The translations under genes were made by a program, and so were the position numbers. This document shows, piece by piece, positions 9,257 through 15,992 of a stretch of DNA of 34,547 bases. Source of the DNA: Endozoicomonas ascidiicola (GTDB taxonomy: Bacteria; Pseudomonadota; Gammaproteobacteria; Pseudomonadales; Endozoicomonadaceae); NCBI RefSeq assembly GCF_001646945.1, contig NZ_LUTV01000004.1, forward strand, positions 131,075-165,621. The letters run 5' to 3'. Position 1 is the first letter of the stretch; each line of letters starts with the position of its first letter. A model generated the notes under the pieces. It was not told where the DNA came from. It searched no databases and saw nothing but the letters and a program-made list of their open reading frames with translations.

Positions 9257-10358
9257 ATATTTGCATGTCAAAAACTTTAAAACACTGTTGACCGGTGGGT
9301 TTCCATTATCTCATCTGAACATCTGTTCTGGTCTAAACGGCATGGGAAAATCCTCTCTCATACAAACACTGCTGCTATTGCGGCAGTCCTATGAGAGGAA
9401 TGTTCTCTTTTCAAAAGGACTATTGCTTAAAGGCGATTATGCGTCTCTCGGAACAGGGCGAGATGTTCTCTCCCAAGAGAGCGAAGAAGAAGCCATATAC
9501 TTTACGGTTAAGTGGTCTGAGCGGGAAGATGCTGCAGCTTTTGTGTTTGATTATGCTGCGAAGTCTGACTTGCTACCCGTACAAAGTGAAATATCGGTAG
9601 ATAAGCCTGATGAGCTGAGCCTTTTTAATCAAAATTTTCAATACCTCAGTGCTGACAGGGTCGCCCCCAAAAGTCACCATGAACTCTCTGAGTTTCACAT
9701 TAATGAGCTGAATTCTCTAGGCAACCAAGGGGAATATACTGTTCATTACATCGCTGACCATGCTGACCAGCCTCTTGAAAATAAAGCCCTTATTCACCCC
9801 TCTGCCGGTTCTAATGATTTGCTGGCCAACATTGATGCCTGGATGTCTGGAATCGCACCTGGGCTCAAGGTCAAAACTGAAGCTTTGCCACAATACAACT
9901 CCGCGACCCTGAGCTTTGCCTTTGTACAGGGAAATGAGACAACTAATGAGTTTAAACCTCAGAACGTAGGCTTTGGTTTGAGCTATGTACTTCCGGTGGT
10001 TACCAGTATTTTACGAGCCAGACTGGGTGACTTGCTAATTATTGAGAACCCTGAGTCCCATTTGCATCCTGCAGGCCAGGCAGTCATGGGACGGTTATGT
10101 ACGTTGGCTGCACAATCAGGTATTCAGCTAATAGTAGAGTCCCATTCTGATCACTTCCTGAATGGCGTCCGTGTTGCCATCAAAGAAGGTCTTGCCCCAA
10201 AAGAAGCTGTGAGCTTGTTTTTCCTTGAGCGAGAACATGAGGGGAGTGAGCACGCATCGCACATTCGAAAACCAAAGATTGATGATCTGGGCCGTATTGA
10301 TGAGTGGCCAAATGGTTTCTTTGATGAGTGGGATAAACAGTTGGATAGGCTTCTATAA
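9249..10358 (+). CDS. AAA-family ATPase with DUF3696 domain (second gene of the module)
   Basis: An SMC/RecF-like ATPase of about 369 residues related to OLD/AAA15 proteins. The N-terminus MLEYLHVKNFKTLLTGG is typical, followed by the Walker A motif GLNGMGKSS (about 28-36). Near residue 263 LLIIENPESHLHP supplies Walker B with a signature-like segment, and VESHSDHFLNG (about 295) is the D/H-loop. The C-terminal part with EWPNGFFDEWDKQL matches DUF3696. No Toprim nuclease domain is seen, unlike OLD or GajA. A GTG at 9246 is also in frame, but the ATG at 9249 has better spacing (7) from AGGGAG. The gene overlaps the DUF262 gene by 8 bp, and the next gene follows after 12 bp, so the three form one translation unit. 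Confidence 0.85.
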   Translation: MLEYLHVKNFKTLLTGGFPLSHLNICSGLNGMGKSSLIQTLLLLRQSYERNVLFSKGLLLKGDYASLGTGRDVLSQESEEEAIYFTVKWSEREDAAAFVFDYAAKSDLLPVQSEISVDKPDELSLFNQNFQYLSADRVAPKSHHELSEFHINELNSLGNQGEYTVHYIADHADQPLENKALIHPSAGSNDLLANIDAWMSGIAPGLKVKTEALPQYNSATLSFAFVQGNETTNEFKPQNVGFGLSYVLPVVTSILRARLGDLLIIENPESHLHPAGQAVMGRLCTLAAQSGIQLIVESHSDHFLNGVRVAIKEGLAPKEAVSLFFLEREHEGSEHASHIRKPKIDDLGRIDEWPNGFFDEWDKQLDRLL

Positions 10359-10370
10359 ATAAGGTGTTGT

Positions 10371-11354
10371 ATGAGCCAGGTATTGGTTTTTAACCACCAT
10401 TCTCTCCCGTTTGACAGTCAATCCAGTGCCAGGGCAGCAATACCAGAGTTTATCCGGGTGACGCTACACTGCAGGGGTTATGGCTATAACCTGATGCTAC
10501 TTGATGAGAGCATGGACCCAAACTGGTTTCAGGTGCAGTTGGCTCCAAGTTATGCTTGGAGAAACTGGTATGACGAAGCTGTTTCCGACAGTAATTTGAG
10601 AGAGGTTGTACAAGCTTTCCGCAGTCTGCAAACCAGACAACCTTTATTAACGGAGGTTGATCTCAAAAAGATTGGCTACTGCAGAGAGGTTGGGTTGAAA
10701 GGCGAGTCAGCTGGTCTATCAGCGCTTCTTGCGAGCCATTTTTATAACTCTTTTTTAATCAGTCTCCCAAGTTCTGAAAAATGGATGAATAGTGAGCTTC
10801 AAGCCTGGGTGCTGAATATAGACGAGAACGAGGATGATTTTTCTGAGACTGAGGTGAGTCTTGGCAATATTTTTTCATATGAGTCTTTGGTATTCCACAA
10901 GGGGGCACTGGAAAATCGTAGGACAGAACAGCTGGCAACGGGCAAAGAACTTTGGAGTAAGCGCAGAGAATTCTTTGATAGCTTAGAGTTCATCGATGAC
11001 TTCGGGGCTCAGCTGAGGACCTGGGGACATAGAGCAGACATTCTCAGTAAAGTCAGAGAAACCCTCTTGTGTATGAATGACTTTGCCCGCAGATGGAAAG
11101 CAGGAGAATTTACTGACTATCAGCATGAGCATCTTGCCACCTGTGGCCTTTCCGCAAAAGTGAGTGGTGAGTCACCATCAGTAAACAACGATCCCAGAAA
11201 AAGAAAGGAACGCGAGTTCTGGTTACCTAAAGGCGTGAAAGTGAATTGCCAGAACCATGTGACACTGCCCGATGGTTATAGGCTTCATTTTTACCCGGAG
11301 TCATCTGAAAAGACTATCTATGTAGCTTATTTGGGGGCACACCTTCCGCTTTAG
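10371..11354 (+). CDS. Unknown protein, third gene of the DUF262/ATPase module
   Basis: A 327-residue soluble protein I do not recognise. It has no signal peptide, no membrane segment and no obvious catalytic signature. Visible features are an N-terminal segment MSQVLVFNHHSLPF, a middle region with REVVQAFRSLQTRQP, a charged helical part around 195-245, and a well-structured C-terminus: KEREFWLPKGVKV, then LPDGYRLHFYPES and KTIYVAYLGAHLPL. That last stretch looks like beta-hairpins and is probably the most conserved part. A ribosome site AAGG lies upstream, 12 bp after the ATPase stop. The position makes it the likely effector or specificity partner of the DUF262 and ATPase proteins, which is inference only. 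Confidence 0.75.
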   Translation: MSQVLVFNHHSLPFDSQSSARAAIPEFIRVTLHCRGYGYNLMLLDESMDPNWFQVQLAPSYAWRNWYDEAVSDSNLREVVQAFRSLQTRQPLLTEVDLKKIGYCREVGLKGESAGLSALLASHFYNSFLISLPSSEKWMNSELQAWVLNIDENEDDFSETEVSLGNIFSYESLVFHKGALENRRTEQLATGKELWSKRREFFDSLEFIDDFGAQLRTWGHRADILSKVRETLLCMNDFARRWKAGEFTDYQHEHLATCGLSAKVSGESPSVNNDPRKRKEREFWLPKGVKVNCQNHVTLPDGYRLHFYPESSEKTIYVAYLGAHLPL

Positions 11355-11467
11355 GCATTCCTTTAGAATGGATAAATAGTTGTAAAAAATATTACTCAGG
11401 TCTCGAAAATATGCATCCCCGGCAAGGATAGAATGAGGATGTCGTATTAATCTCCTGGAACCCAAGG

Positions 11468-11659
11468 ATGACCTACACCGAAGACCTTCTTGTAGAGCAA
11501 TCAGCCATCAACCTCTTTGAATCCATGAATTGGGAGACAGCTGTCTGCTGGGATGAGGTTTTTGGTGATGAAGGTACATTTGGTCGAGACAATCGTACTG
11601 ATGTCATCCTGTTCAGCAGGCTCCAGAAAGCCCTGAAAAAGGTAATTCTTCATCACTAA
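11468..11659 (+). pseudogene. hsdR: Truncated N-terminus of type I restriction enzyme R subunit (hsdR)
   Basis: A 63-codon frame begins MTYTEDLLVEQSAINLFESM and continues NWETAVCWDE, GTFGRDNRTDVILFSRLQKAL. This is the conserved start of HsdR, the motor and nuclease subunit of type I restriction systems, normally around 1,000 residues. After KALKKV the similarity ends and a stop follows at 11657-11659, so more than 90 percent of the gene is missing. The GGA-containing ribosome site and ATG are still present, so a short peptide could be made but would lack the nuclease and helicase domains. Together with the hsdS relic at 5792-5880 it marks the other border of a former type I locus. The stretch 11355-11467 before it holds nothing recognisable. 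Confidence 0.85.
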
Positions 11660-11684
11660 TGTTGGTAAAAGTGAGACGTGATTG

Positions 11685-11708
11685 ATCACACAGATTTGTG
11701 ATTGTTTT
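11685..11708 (+). terminator. Weak hairpin followed by T-rich bases
   Basis: ATCACA (11685-11690) and TGTGAT (11697-11702) form a perfect 6-bp stem with a 6-base loop, followed by TGTTTT. It lies after the hsdR relic and before the SemiSWEET gene and could be a weak terminator. The stem is short, and the same sequence could equally be a protein-binding palindrome. Confidence 0.35.
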
Positions 11709-11793
11709 CACCACCATAGGTCACTGGGTGATACATTGATGAGTACACCACGTTCACTAGGCTCTACGGAATGGAGCCATAAGAGAGATAATT

Positions 11794-12075
11794 ATGGATG
11801 ATTTAGCCTACTTGGGGTATATCGCGGCCTTCTGCACAACCTATTCATTTGTGCCTCAGGTGTTGCATATTCTGAAAACAAAAGACACCCGGTCAATTTC
11901 TTTGGGGATGTATTCCATTTTTGTTACAGGTGTTTTTTTCTGGCTGATTTACGGGATTACACTGGACGAAGCCCCGATTATCATTGCTAATCTGATTACT
12001 CTGATTCTGTCGAGTATGATTCTGATTTTGAAGGTCAGAGATATTATGCGGGCAAGGCAAGTCGATAATGTGTAA
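11794..12075 (+). CDS. SemiSWEET-type sugar transporter (PQ-loop)
   Basis: A 93-residue membrane protein with three transmembrane helices (about 5-25, 36-56 and 60-85), the size and layout of SemiSWEETs, which work as dimers to let sugars down their gradient. The PQ motif in YSFVPQVLHILKTKDTRSIS (proline and glutamine near 21-22) followed by MYSIFVTGVFFWLIYG is the family signature. A purine-rich ribosome site AGAGAG lies about 10 bases before the ATG. It stands alone between the hsdR relic and a convergent gst gene. The transported sugar cannot be predicted. Confidence 0.9.
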   Translation: MDDLAYLGYIAAFCTTYSFVPQVLHILKTKDTRSISLGMYSIFVTGVFFWLIYGITLDEAPIIIANLITLILSSMILILKVRDIMRARQVDNV

Positions 12076-12083
12076 ATAAAATG

Positions 12084-12106
12084 ACCAGCTCCTTCTCGGA
12101 GCTGGT
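12084..12106. terminator. Rho-independent terminator shared by convergent genes
   Basis: An exact stem, ACCAGCTCC (12084-12092) and GGAGCTGGT (12098-12106), with a 5-base loop lies between the converging SemiSWEET and GST genes. On the minus strand it is followed by a T-rich run (CATTTTATTT); on the plus strand an A-tract and then TTTT follow. It can plausibly end transcription from both sides, better for the GST gene. Confidence 0.75.
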
Positions 12107-12117
12107 TAAAAAAACTT

Positions 12118-12723
12118 TTAGCCAAATGACAAAGCCGTTTGAAATGCCTGTCGCTCAGAAATTCTCTGTATATACGCCTGAATCGCAGGGTAGTTTTCCA
12201 ACATGCTAAGGTTTTTGGCAAAGAGCAGAGTATTCACCATCATGATATCCGCCGCAGTGAAATCTTCGCCAGCAAGGTAAGAGGAAGATTGCAGGGTGCT
12301 GTTGATGTATCCAAAGTCCAGTTCAAACTCTTTCTGTGCATAACCAAAAACAGGCGCAGACTGATCCTCCATCTCCCCCAGAAACAGTTTTAACAACACC
12401 GGCAACATAGCGGACCCTTCTACAAAGTGCATCCACTGTTGGTATACATAATATTCTGGTGAGCCTTTCGCTGGACGAAGTTGATCGGGTGCGTACTGAT
12501 CCAGCAAGTATTCAAGTATTGCGGCAGATTCCACCAGTAGTAATCCGTTGTCTTCTACAATCGGTGCCTTACCCAGAGGATGAACTTCTCTCATGGAATG
12601 TGGCGCCAGTCGAGTTTGTGGGTCTCGCTGATAATCTATTCGCTGATACTCGACACCGATCTCTTCTAAAAGCCACAGAACACGAGTAGATCGGGATTGT
12701 TCCAGATGGTGAACTTTAATCAT
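12118..12723 (-). CDS. Glutathione S-transferase family protein
   Basis: A 201-residue cytosolic GST that would conjugate glutathione to electrophiles or act in redox repair. The thioredoxin-like N-domain begins MIKVHHLEQSRSTRVLWLLE, with serine residues at the usual catalytic place, then HPLGKAPIVEDNG with the cis-proline and ESAAILEYLLDQY that binds the glutathione gamma-glutamyl group. The helical C-domain follows (about 85-201) with YLAGEDFTAADIMM, the conserved N-capping box region. No partner pathway genes are next to it, so the substrate is open. It is transcribed toward the terminator at 12084-12106. Confidence 0.92.
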   Translation of the reverse strand: MIKVHHLEQSRSTRVLWLLEEIGVEYQRIDYQRDPQTRLAPHSMREVHPLGKAPIVEDNGLLLVESAAILEYLLDQYAPDQLRPAKGSPEYYVYQQWMHFVEGSAMLPVLLKLFLGEMEDQSAPVFGYAQKEFELDFGYINSTLQSSSYLAGEDFTAADIMMVNTLLFAKNLSMLENYPAIQAYIQRISERQAFQTALSFG

Positions 12724-12798
12724 AAGAGTACCTTCGACAGCTGAACTTGGTTTTGTTTATAAAAGTGAGCTTTTAAAATGGTAACACGACACAATGAT

Positions 12799-14085
12799 TC
12801 AGTTTCGCCAAACTGTCGTTTGATTTTGCAGGGCTTGCTCAATTAACCAGAGCCTATCCTGACCCCACGTCACCAGATCACGATATTGGAAACAAGGCAC
12901 GCCCCAGAGACCCAGTTCTGACAGTGCTTGCTGGTTTTGCTCTGCCCAATGGTGCCAGTGTGTGGTTTCCAGTAATGGCTGTGCTTTTTCCCAGTCCAGC
13001 CCGCAGCGTTCGACAATTTTCCGTATTCCGTGGCTGCTGCTGGCATCCATTCCCTGACTGTTTACTGCTCGACCAAACGACAGCAGAAAATCGATCTCTT
13101 TGTTCTGTTCGCATGCGTAGTCAAATAAGGCATAACAATTCTCAACGGCTTTACCCAGTGGATCGGCGACATAGCCGTAAGGAATATCAGCAAGTTCAGC
13201 TTCACGTCGTGTGTCGTTAAAAATATACATTTTCTTTGCATGGGGCACTTGAAGCCCGCGCATTAACATGGGTAAAACCGGTTTAATCTCAAGACGACAC
13301 TGATGCTGTCTGCAAAGCTTTACTGCCTTTTCCAGCCCAAGATATGAGTATGGGCTTCGGGCAGAATAGTACATGGTGATTGTTTGACCAAGAGAGTTAG
13401 CGTGAGGTGCTCTCTGCAGAAAGCCATTATTCTGGCGATTGAATAAGTTGGCACTGGCTTGATGGACAGCCAGCCTATGTTCAAGATGAATGAGTCGATC
13501 CAGTCCCCAGTACCACTCGCCTTCAAAGTAAATCATGGCGCTGGAATAGTGCCCCTGCTTTTGTTGCCGTTTCTGGTTGTCTAGTAGCGTTGCATGCTGT
13601 GTTGCATCGAGAGCAATACGATGACTAATTGGTTCATTGTGCCAATATTGGTCGAAAAGAGTTTGGCAGCGGTCGATGTTATTAGCGGCTTTTAGCAGTT
13701 GAACGGTGTAATGGTTGATGACATCAATGTCTAACGCAGCTGGTGGGTTTATGGGGTAAGTCAGTTGATACAGTTTAGCCAGATGCCGGGCATCATTAGT
13801 GGCGTTTGTTTGCCACTGATTTTCCTTTGGAAACATCTCCGGCTGCTTATCACGAACAATGATGATTTTCGCTTTCACATGAAGCCGTTCGATGAGTGTT
13901 GGCAGAACCTGAATCAGTAAATAGCTATAAGGGTCTGAAATTGAAAGATATACGTCTAATGTCTTTTCTTTATTCTGCAGATGTCTTTTTGCCGCAAAGA
14001 ATGCGCGTTTGGTTTTCAGAAAACCATTACTCGAAAGCAGTCTTGCGACCCAGGGCATTAACAATCTCTTCACTGTGAAAACCAT
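12799..14085 (-). CDS. Tandem DsbA-like (HCCA isomerase-type) protein
   Basis: A 428-residue protein built from two related thioredoxin-fold halves. The first has DVYLSISDPYSYLLIQVLP near residues 44-62; the second has TMYYSARSPYSYLGLEKAV near 235-253. The shared S-x-x-x-PYSYL pattern is the signature of DsbA-like 2-hydroxychromene-2-carboxylate isomerases and kappa-class GSTs, which use a serine rather than a CxxC motif; no CxxC is present. The second half ends with LGLWGVPCFQYRDLVTWGQDRL, the typical cis-proline and closing segment. A basic, slightly hydrophobic N-terminus (MVFTVKRLLMPWVARLL) may be a membrane anchor. It follows the GST's neighbourhood, consistent with glutathione-linked chemistry. 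The precise substrate is unknown. Confidence 0.8.
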   Translation of the reverse strand: MVFTVKRLLMPWVARLLSSNGFLKTKRAFFAAKRHLQNKEKTLDVYLSISDPYSYLLIQVLPTLIERLHVKAKIIIVRDKQPEMFPKENQWQTNATNDARHLAKLYQLTYPINPPAALDIDVINHYTVQLLKAANNIDRCQTLFDQYWHNEPISHRIALDATQHATLLDNQKRQQKQGHYSSAMIYFEGEWYWGLDRLIHLEHRLAVHQASANLFNRQNNGFLQRAPHANSLGQTITMYYSARSPYSYLGLEKAVKLCRQHQCRLEIKPVLPMLMRGLQVPHAKKMYIFNDTRREAELADIPYGYVADPLGKAVENCYALFDYACEQNKEIDFLLSFGRAVNSQGMDASSSHGIRKIVERCGLDWEKAQPLLETTHWHHWAEQNQQALSELGLWGVPCFQYRDLVTWGQDRLWLIEQALQNQTTVWRN

Positions 14086-14130
14086 TATTATTTTTTTATC
14101 TCACGCTAACAGAAAACAAGGAGCACAGAC

Positions 14131-14250
14131 ATGGTGCATCGAAGGAAAAATAAGATAAGATGTGCCCACATAACAATAACAACCACCGCACGGCGATCCG
14201 CTGGCAGGAGTATCCAGTGTCACCCTCCCTTCCTATTTTCTGGCGTATGA
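14131..14250 (+). other. Possible 39-codon upstream ORF coupled to the SCP2 gene
   Basis: The strongest ribosome site in this gap, AAGGAG, sits 7 bases before an ATG at 14131, not before the ATG at 14160. This frame encodes 39 basic residues (MVHRRKNKIRCAHITIT...) and stops with TGA at 14248-14250. The stop overlaps an ATG at 14247 in the SCP2 frame as ATGA. That arrangement suggests translation may enter here and re-initiate at 14247. The peptide resembles nothing known and may only be a leader. Confidence 0.35.
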
Positions 14251-14747
14251 AACGACTTTATGTGCGTTTTATGTTGGCCTTCCTTGGTCATGGGCTTGCA
14301 AAAGCCAGTAGCAGTGATAAGACCATCAGCAAAGAAACCGCAGCATTGAGAGACGGATTTACCTTTTCCATGGGTGTTGCCCCTAATGGTCCGGTATTGC
14401 ATATGCGCAAAGACAACGGGCGGCTGGTAAAGGTTGCAGCCCTTGCCAATAGGCCGGATGTGGATATCCAGTTTAAGCATCTTGGTCACGCTTTTGGCAC
14501 TCTCTCTTTTCAAGAAGGTACCACTGAAGCGTTTGCCCGGGAACGTATGGTTGTTGATGGTGATATTCCTGCGTCTATGAAACTGGTGCGTTGCTTTGAA
14601 CGCTTGGAAGTACTGACGCTGCCCAAACTGATTGCTCGACGAATTATGCGACATTATCCATCGGTATCGCTGATGGAAAAGCTGGTGGGTGCTACGAAGA
14701 TTTATCTGGGCGTGACGGCCGGATTTGTAATGGGGAATAAAAAATGA
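14160..14747 (+). CDS. SCP2 sterol-binding domain protein
   Basis: A 195-codon frame with an SCP2-like lipid-binding domain. Recognisable parts are RDGFTFSMGVAPNGPVLHM, PDVDIQFKHLGHAFGTLSFQ and ERMVVDGDIPASMKLVRCF; the last is the usual G-D-x-x-x-x-x-x-L ending of the domain. Such proteins bind fatty-acyl or sterol-like lipids. The first 29 codons look unconserved and lack a good ribosome site, so the start at Met30 (14247, MKRLYVRFMLAFLGHG), coupled to the upstream ORF, is at least as likely. The gene overlaps the alcohol dehydrogenase gene by ATGA, so the two proteins are made together and probably act on the same lipid-derived alcohol or aldehyde. This substrate link is inferred. Confidence 0.85.
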   Translation: MCPHNNNNHRTAIRWQEYPVSPSLPIFWRMKRLYVRFMLAFLGHGLAKASSSDKTISKETAALRDGFTFSMGVAPNGPVLHMRKDNGRLVKVAALANRPDVDIQFKHLGHAFGTLSFQEGTTEAFARERMVVDGDIPASMKLVRCFERLEVLTLPKLIARRIMRHYPSVSLMEKLVGATKIYLGVTAGFVMGNKK

Positions 14748-15928
14748 GCCGCAGTTACTACGAATTCCACAGTTCAGTGAAAATTGTTGCGGGTACCGAA
14801 GCGCTTGAACATATGCCTTACGAACTGGCGAGCCTTGGTGTTAAAAAGCCTCTGATCATTACCGATGCCGGTGTTGTCAGTGTTGGGCTGGTGGAACCAG
14901 TGAAACGTTCTCTGGTAGTCAGCGAAGTGCCGATTGCCGGTGTTTACAGTGATGTTCCTCCGGATTCTTCAACGACAGTCGTCACTAATATCGCGAAAAT
15001 GTACCGGGAGAGTAGTGCTGACGGTATTATTGCTATTGGTGGTGGTTCCGTTATTGATACTTCCAAAGCCGTGAATATTCTGGTTTCTGAAGGTGGTGAT
15101 GATCTGTTGGCCTACAGTGGTGCGGGTGCGCTGACTCGACGCCTGAATCCTTTATTTATTTTACCCACGACTGCCGGCACAGGTTCGGAAGTGACGCGGG
15201 TAGCGGTGATTCGTGATGACGTCAGTGGTCGTAAAGTACCTTTTGCTTCCGCATTTCTGATGCCGGATGTGGCAGTGCTTGATCCAAGAATGACCTTGAC
15301 GCTACCACCACACATTACGGCCGCCACCGTGATGGATGCGCTGACTCATGCGGTGGAATCGTTTCTTGGAACGGCGAAAAACCCGATCAGTGACGCCTAT
15401 TCCGTTGCGGCGATCAAAAGTATTCAAGAAAACCTGCCGGTTACGCTTGCGGAACCCAATAATGCTCACGCCCGCCTGAAGTTGGCAGAAGCTGCCTGCA
15501 TGGCAGGGGTCGCCTTTTCAAACTCAATGGTGGGTTTGGTGCACGCCATTGGTCATTCTATTGGCGCAATCACTCATTCGCCTCACGGCGTTTGCATGAG
15601 CATCATGCTGCCCTACGTGCTTGAGTACAATGTTAAGGAGTGCAATGACAACATTGCAGAGCTGCTTTTACCATTGGCGGGCAGTGAAGTGTATAGCCAG
15701 ACAGCGGCAGACCAACGAGCAAGCAAAGCAATTGAAGTGATCAAAACTTTGCGGGATGAACTCTTTGAGAAAACTGGCCTGGCAAGAACCCTGTCGGAAA
15801 CCGGTAAGGTAGATGAGACTCAGTTAGAAGACATTGCTCGTATGAGCATTGATGATGGTGCGCTTCTTTATAACCGGGTTGATGCCAGTTATGAGCAGGT
15901 GTTGGGATTGCTAAAAGCTGCCTGGTAG
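14744..15928 (+). CDS. Iron-containing alcohol dehydrogenase
   Basis: A 394-residue group III NAD(P)-dependent alcohol dehydrogenase. The nucleotide-binding part has IIAIGGGSVIDTSKAV (about 95-110), and LPTTAGTGSEVTR follows near 140. The metal ligands are in the expected motifs: D in the PDVAVLDP region is followed by MDALTHAVES, GLVHAIGHSIG and HSPHGVC, supplying the conserved histidines. The length is typical. The start overlaps the SCP2 stop as ATGA, so expression is coupled. The gene ends at a strong terminator. The specific alcohol is unknown; the SCP2 neighbour suggests a hydrophobic one. Confidence 0.93.
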   Translation: MSRSYYEFHSSVKIVAGTEALEHMPYELASLGVKKPLIITDAGVVSVGLVEPVKRSLVVSEVPIAGVYSDVPPDSSTTVVTNIAKMYRESSADGIIAIGGGSVIDTSKAVNILVSEGGDDLLAYSGAGALTRRLNPLFILPTTAGTGSEVTRVAVIRDDVSGRKVPFASAFLMPDVAVLDPRMTLTLPPHITAATVMDALTHAVESFLGTAKNPISDAYSVAAIKSIQENLPVTLAEPNNAHARLKLAEAACMAGVAFSNSMVGLVHAIGHSIGAITHSPHGVCMSIMLPYVLEYNVKECNDNIAELLLPLAGSEVYSQTAADQRASKAIEVIKTLRDELFEKTGLARTLSETGKVDETQLEDIARMSIDDGALLYNRVDASYEQVLGLLKAAW

Positions 15929-15942
15929 CATTATTCAGCCTT

Positions 15943-15976
15943 AATAATCCACGTTTTCGATGCGTGGATTATTTTC
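15943..15976. terminator. Rho-independent terminator between convergent genes
   Basis: A perfect 11-bp stem, AATAATCCACG (15943-15953) and CGTGGATTATT (15963-15973), has a 9-base loop and runs into TTTT on the plus strand. It lies between the stop of the alcohol dehydrogenase and the end of the converging 705-residue gene and could serve both. Confidence 0.85.
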
Positions 15977-15992
15977 TGTTCAATCGTTCAAT

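Noticed and set aside
11685-11702. CRP site upstream of the SemiSWEET gene
   Set aside because: The half-sites are in the wrong order (TCACA then TGTGA, the inverse of the CRP consensus), so it is only a hairpin or an unrelated palindrome.
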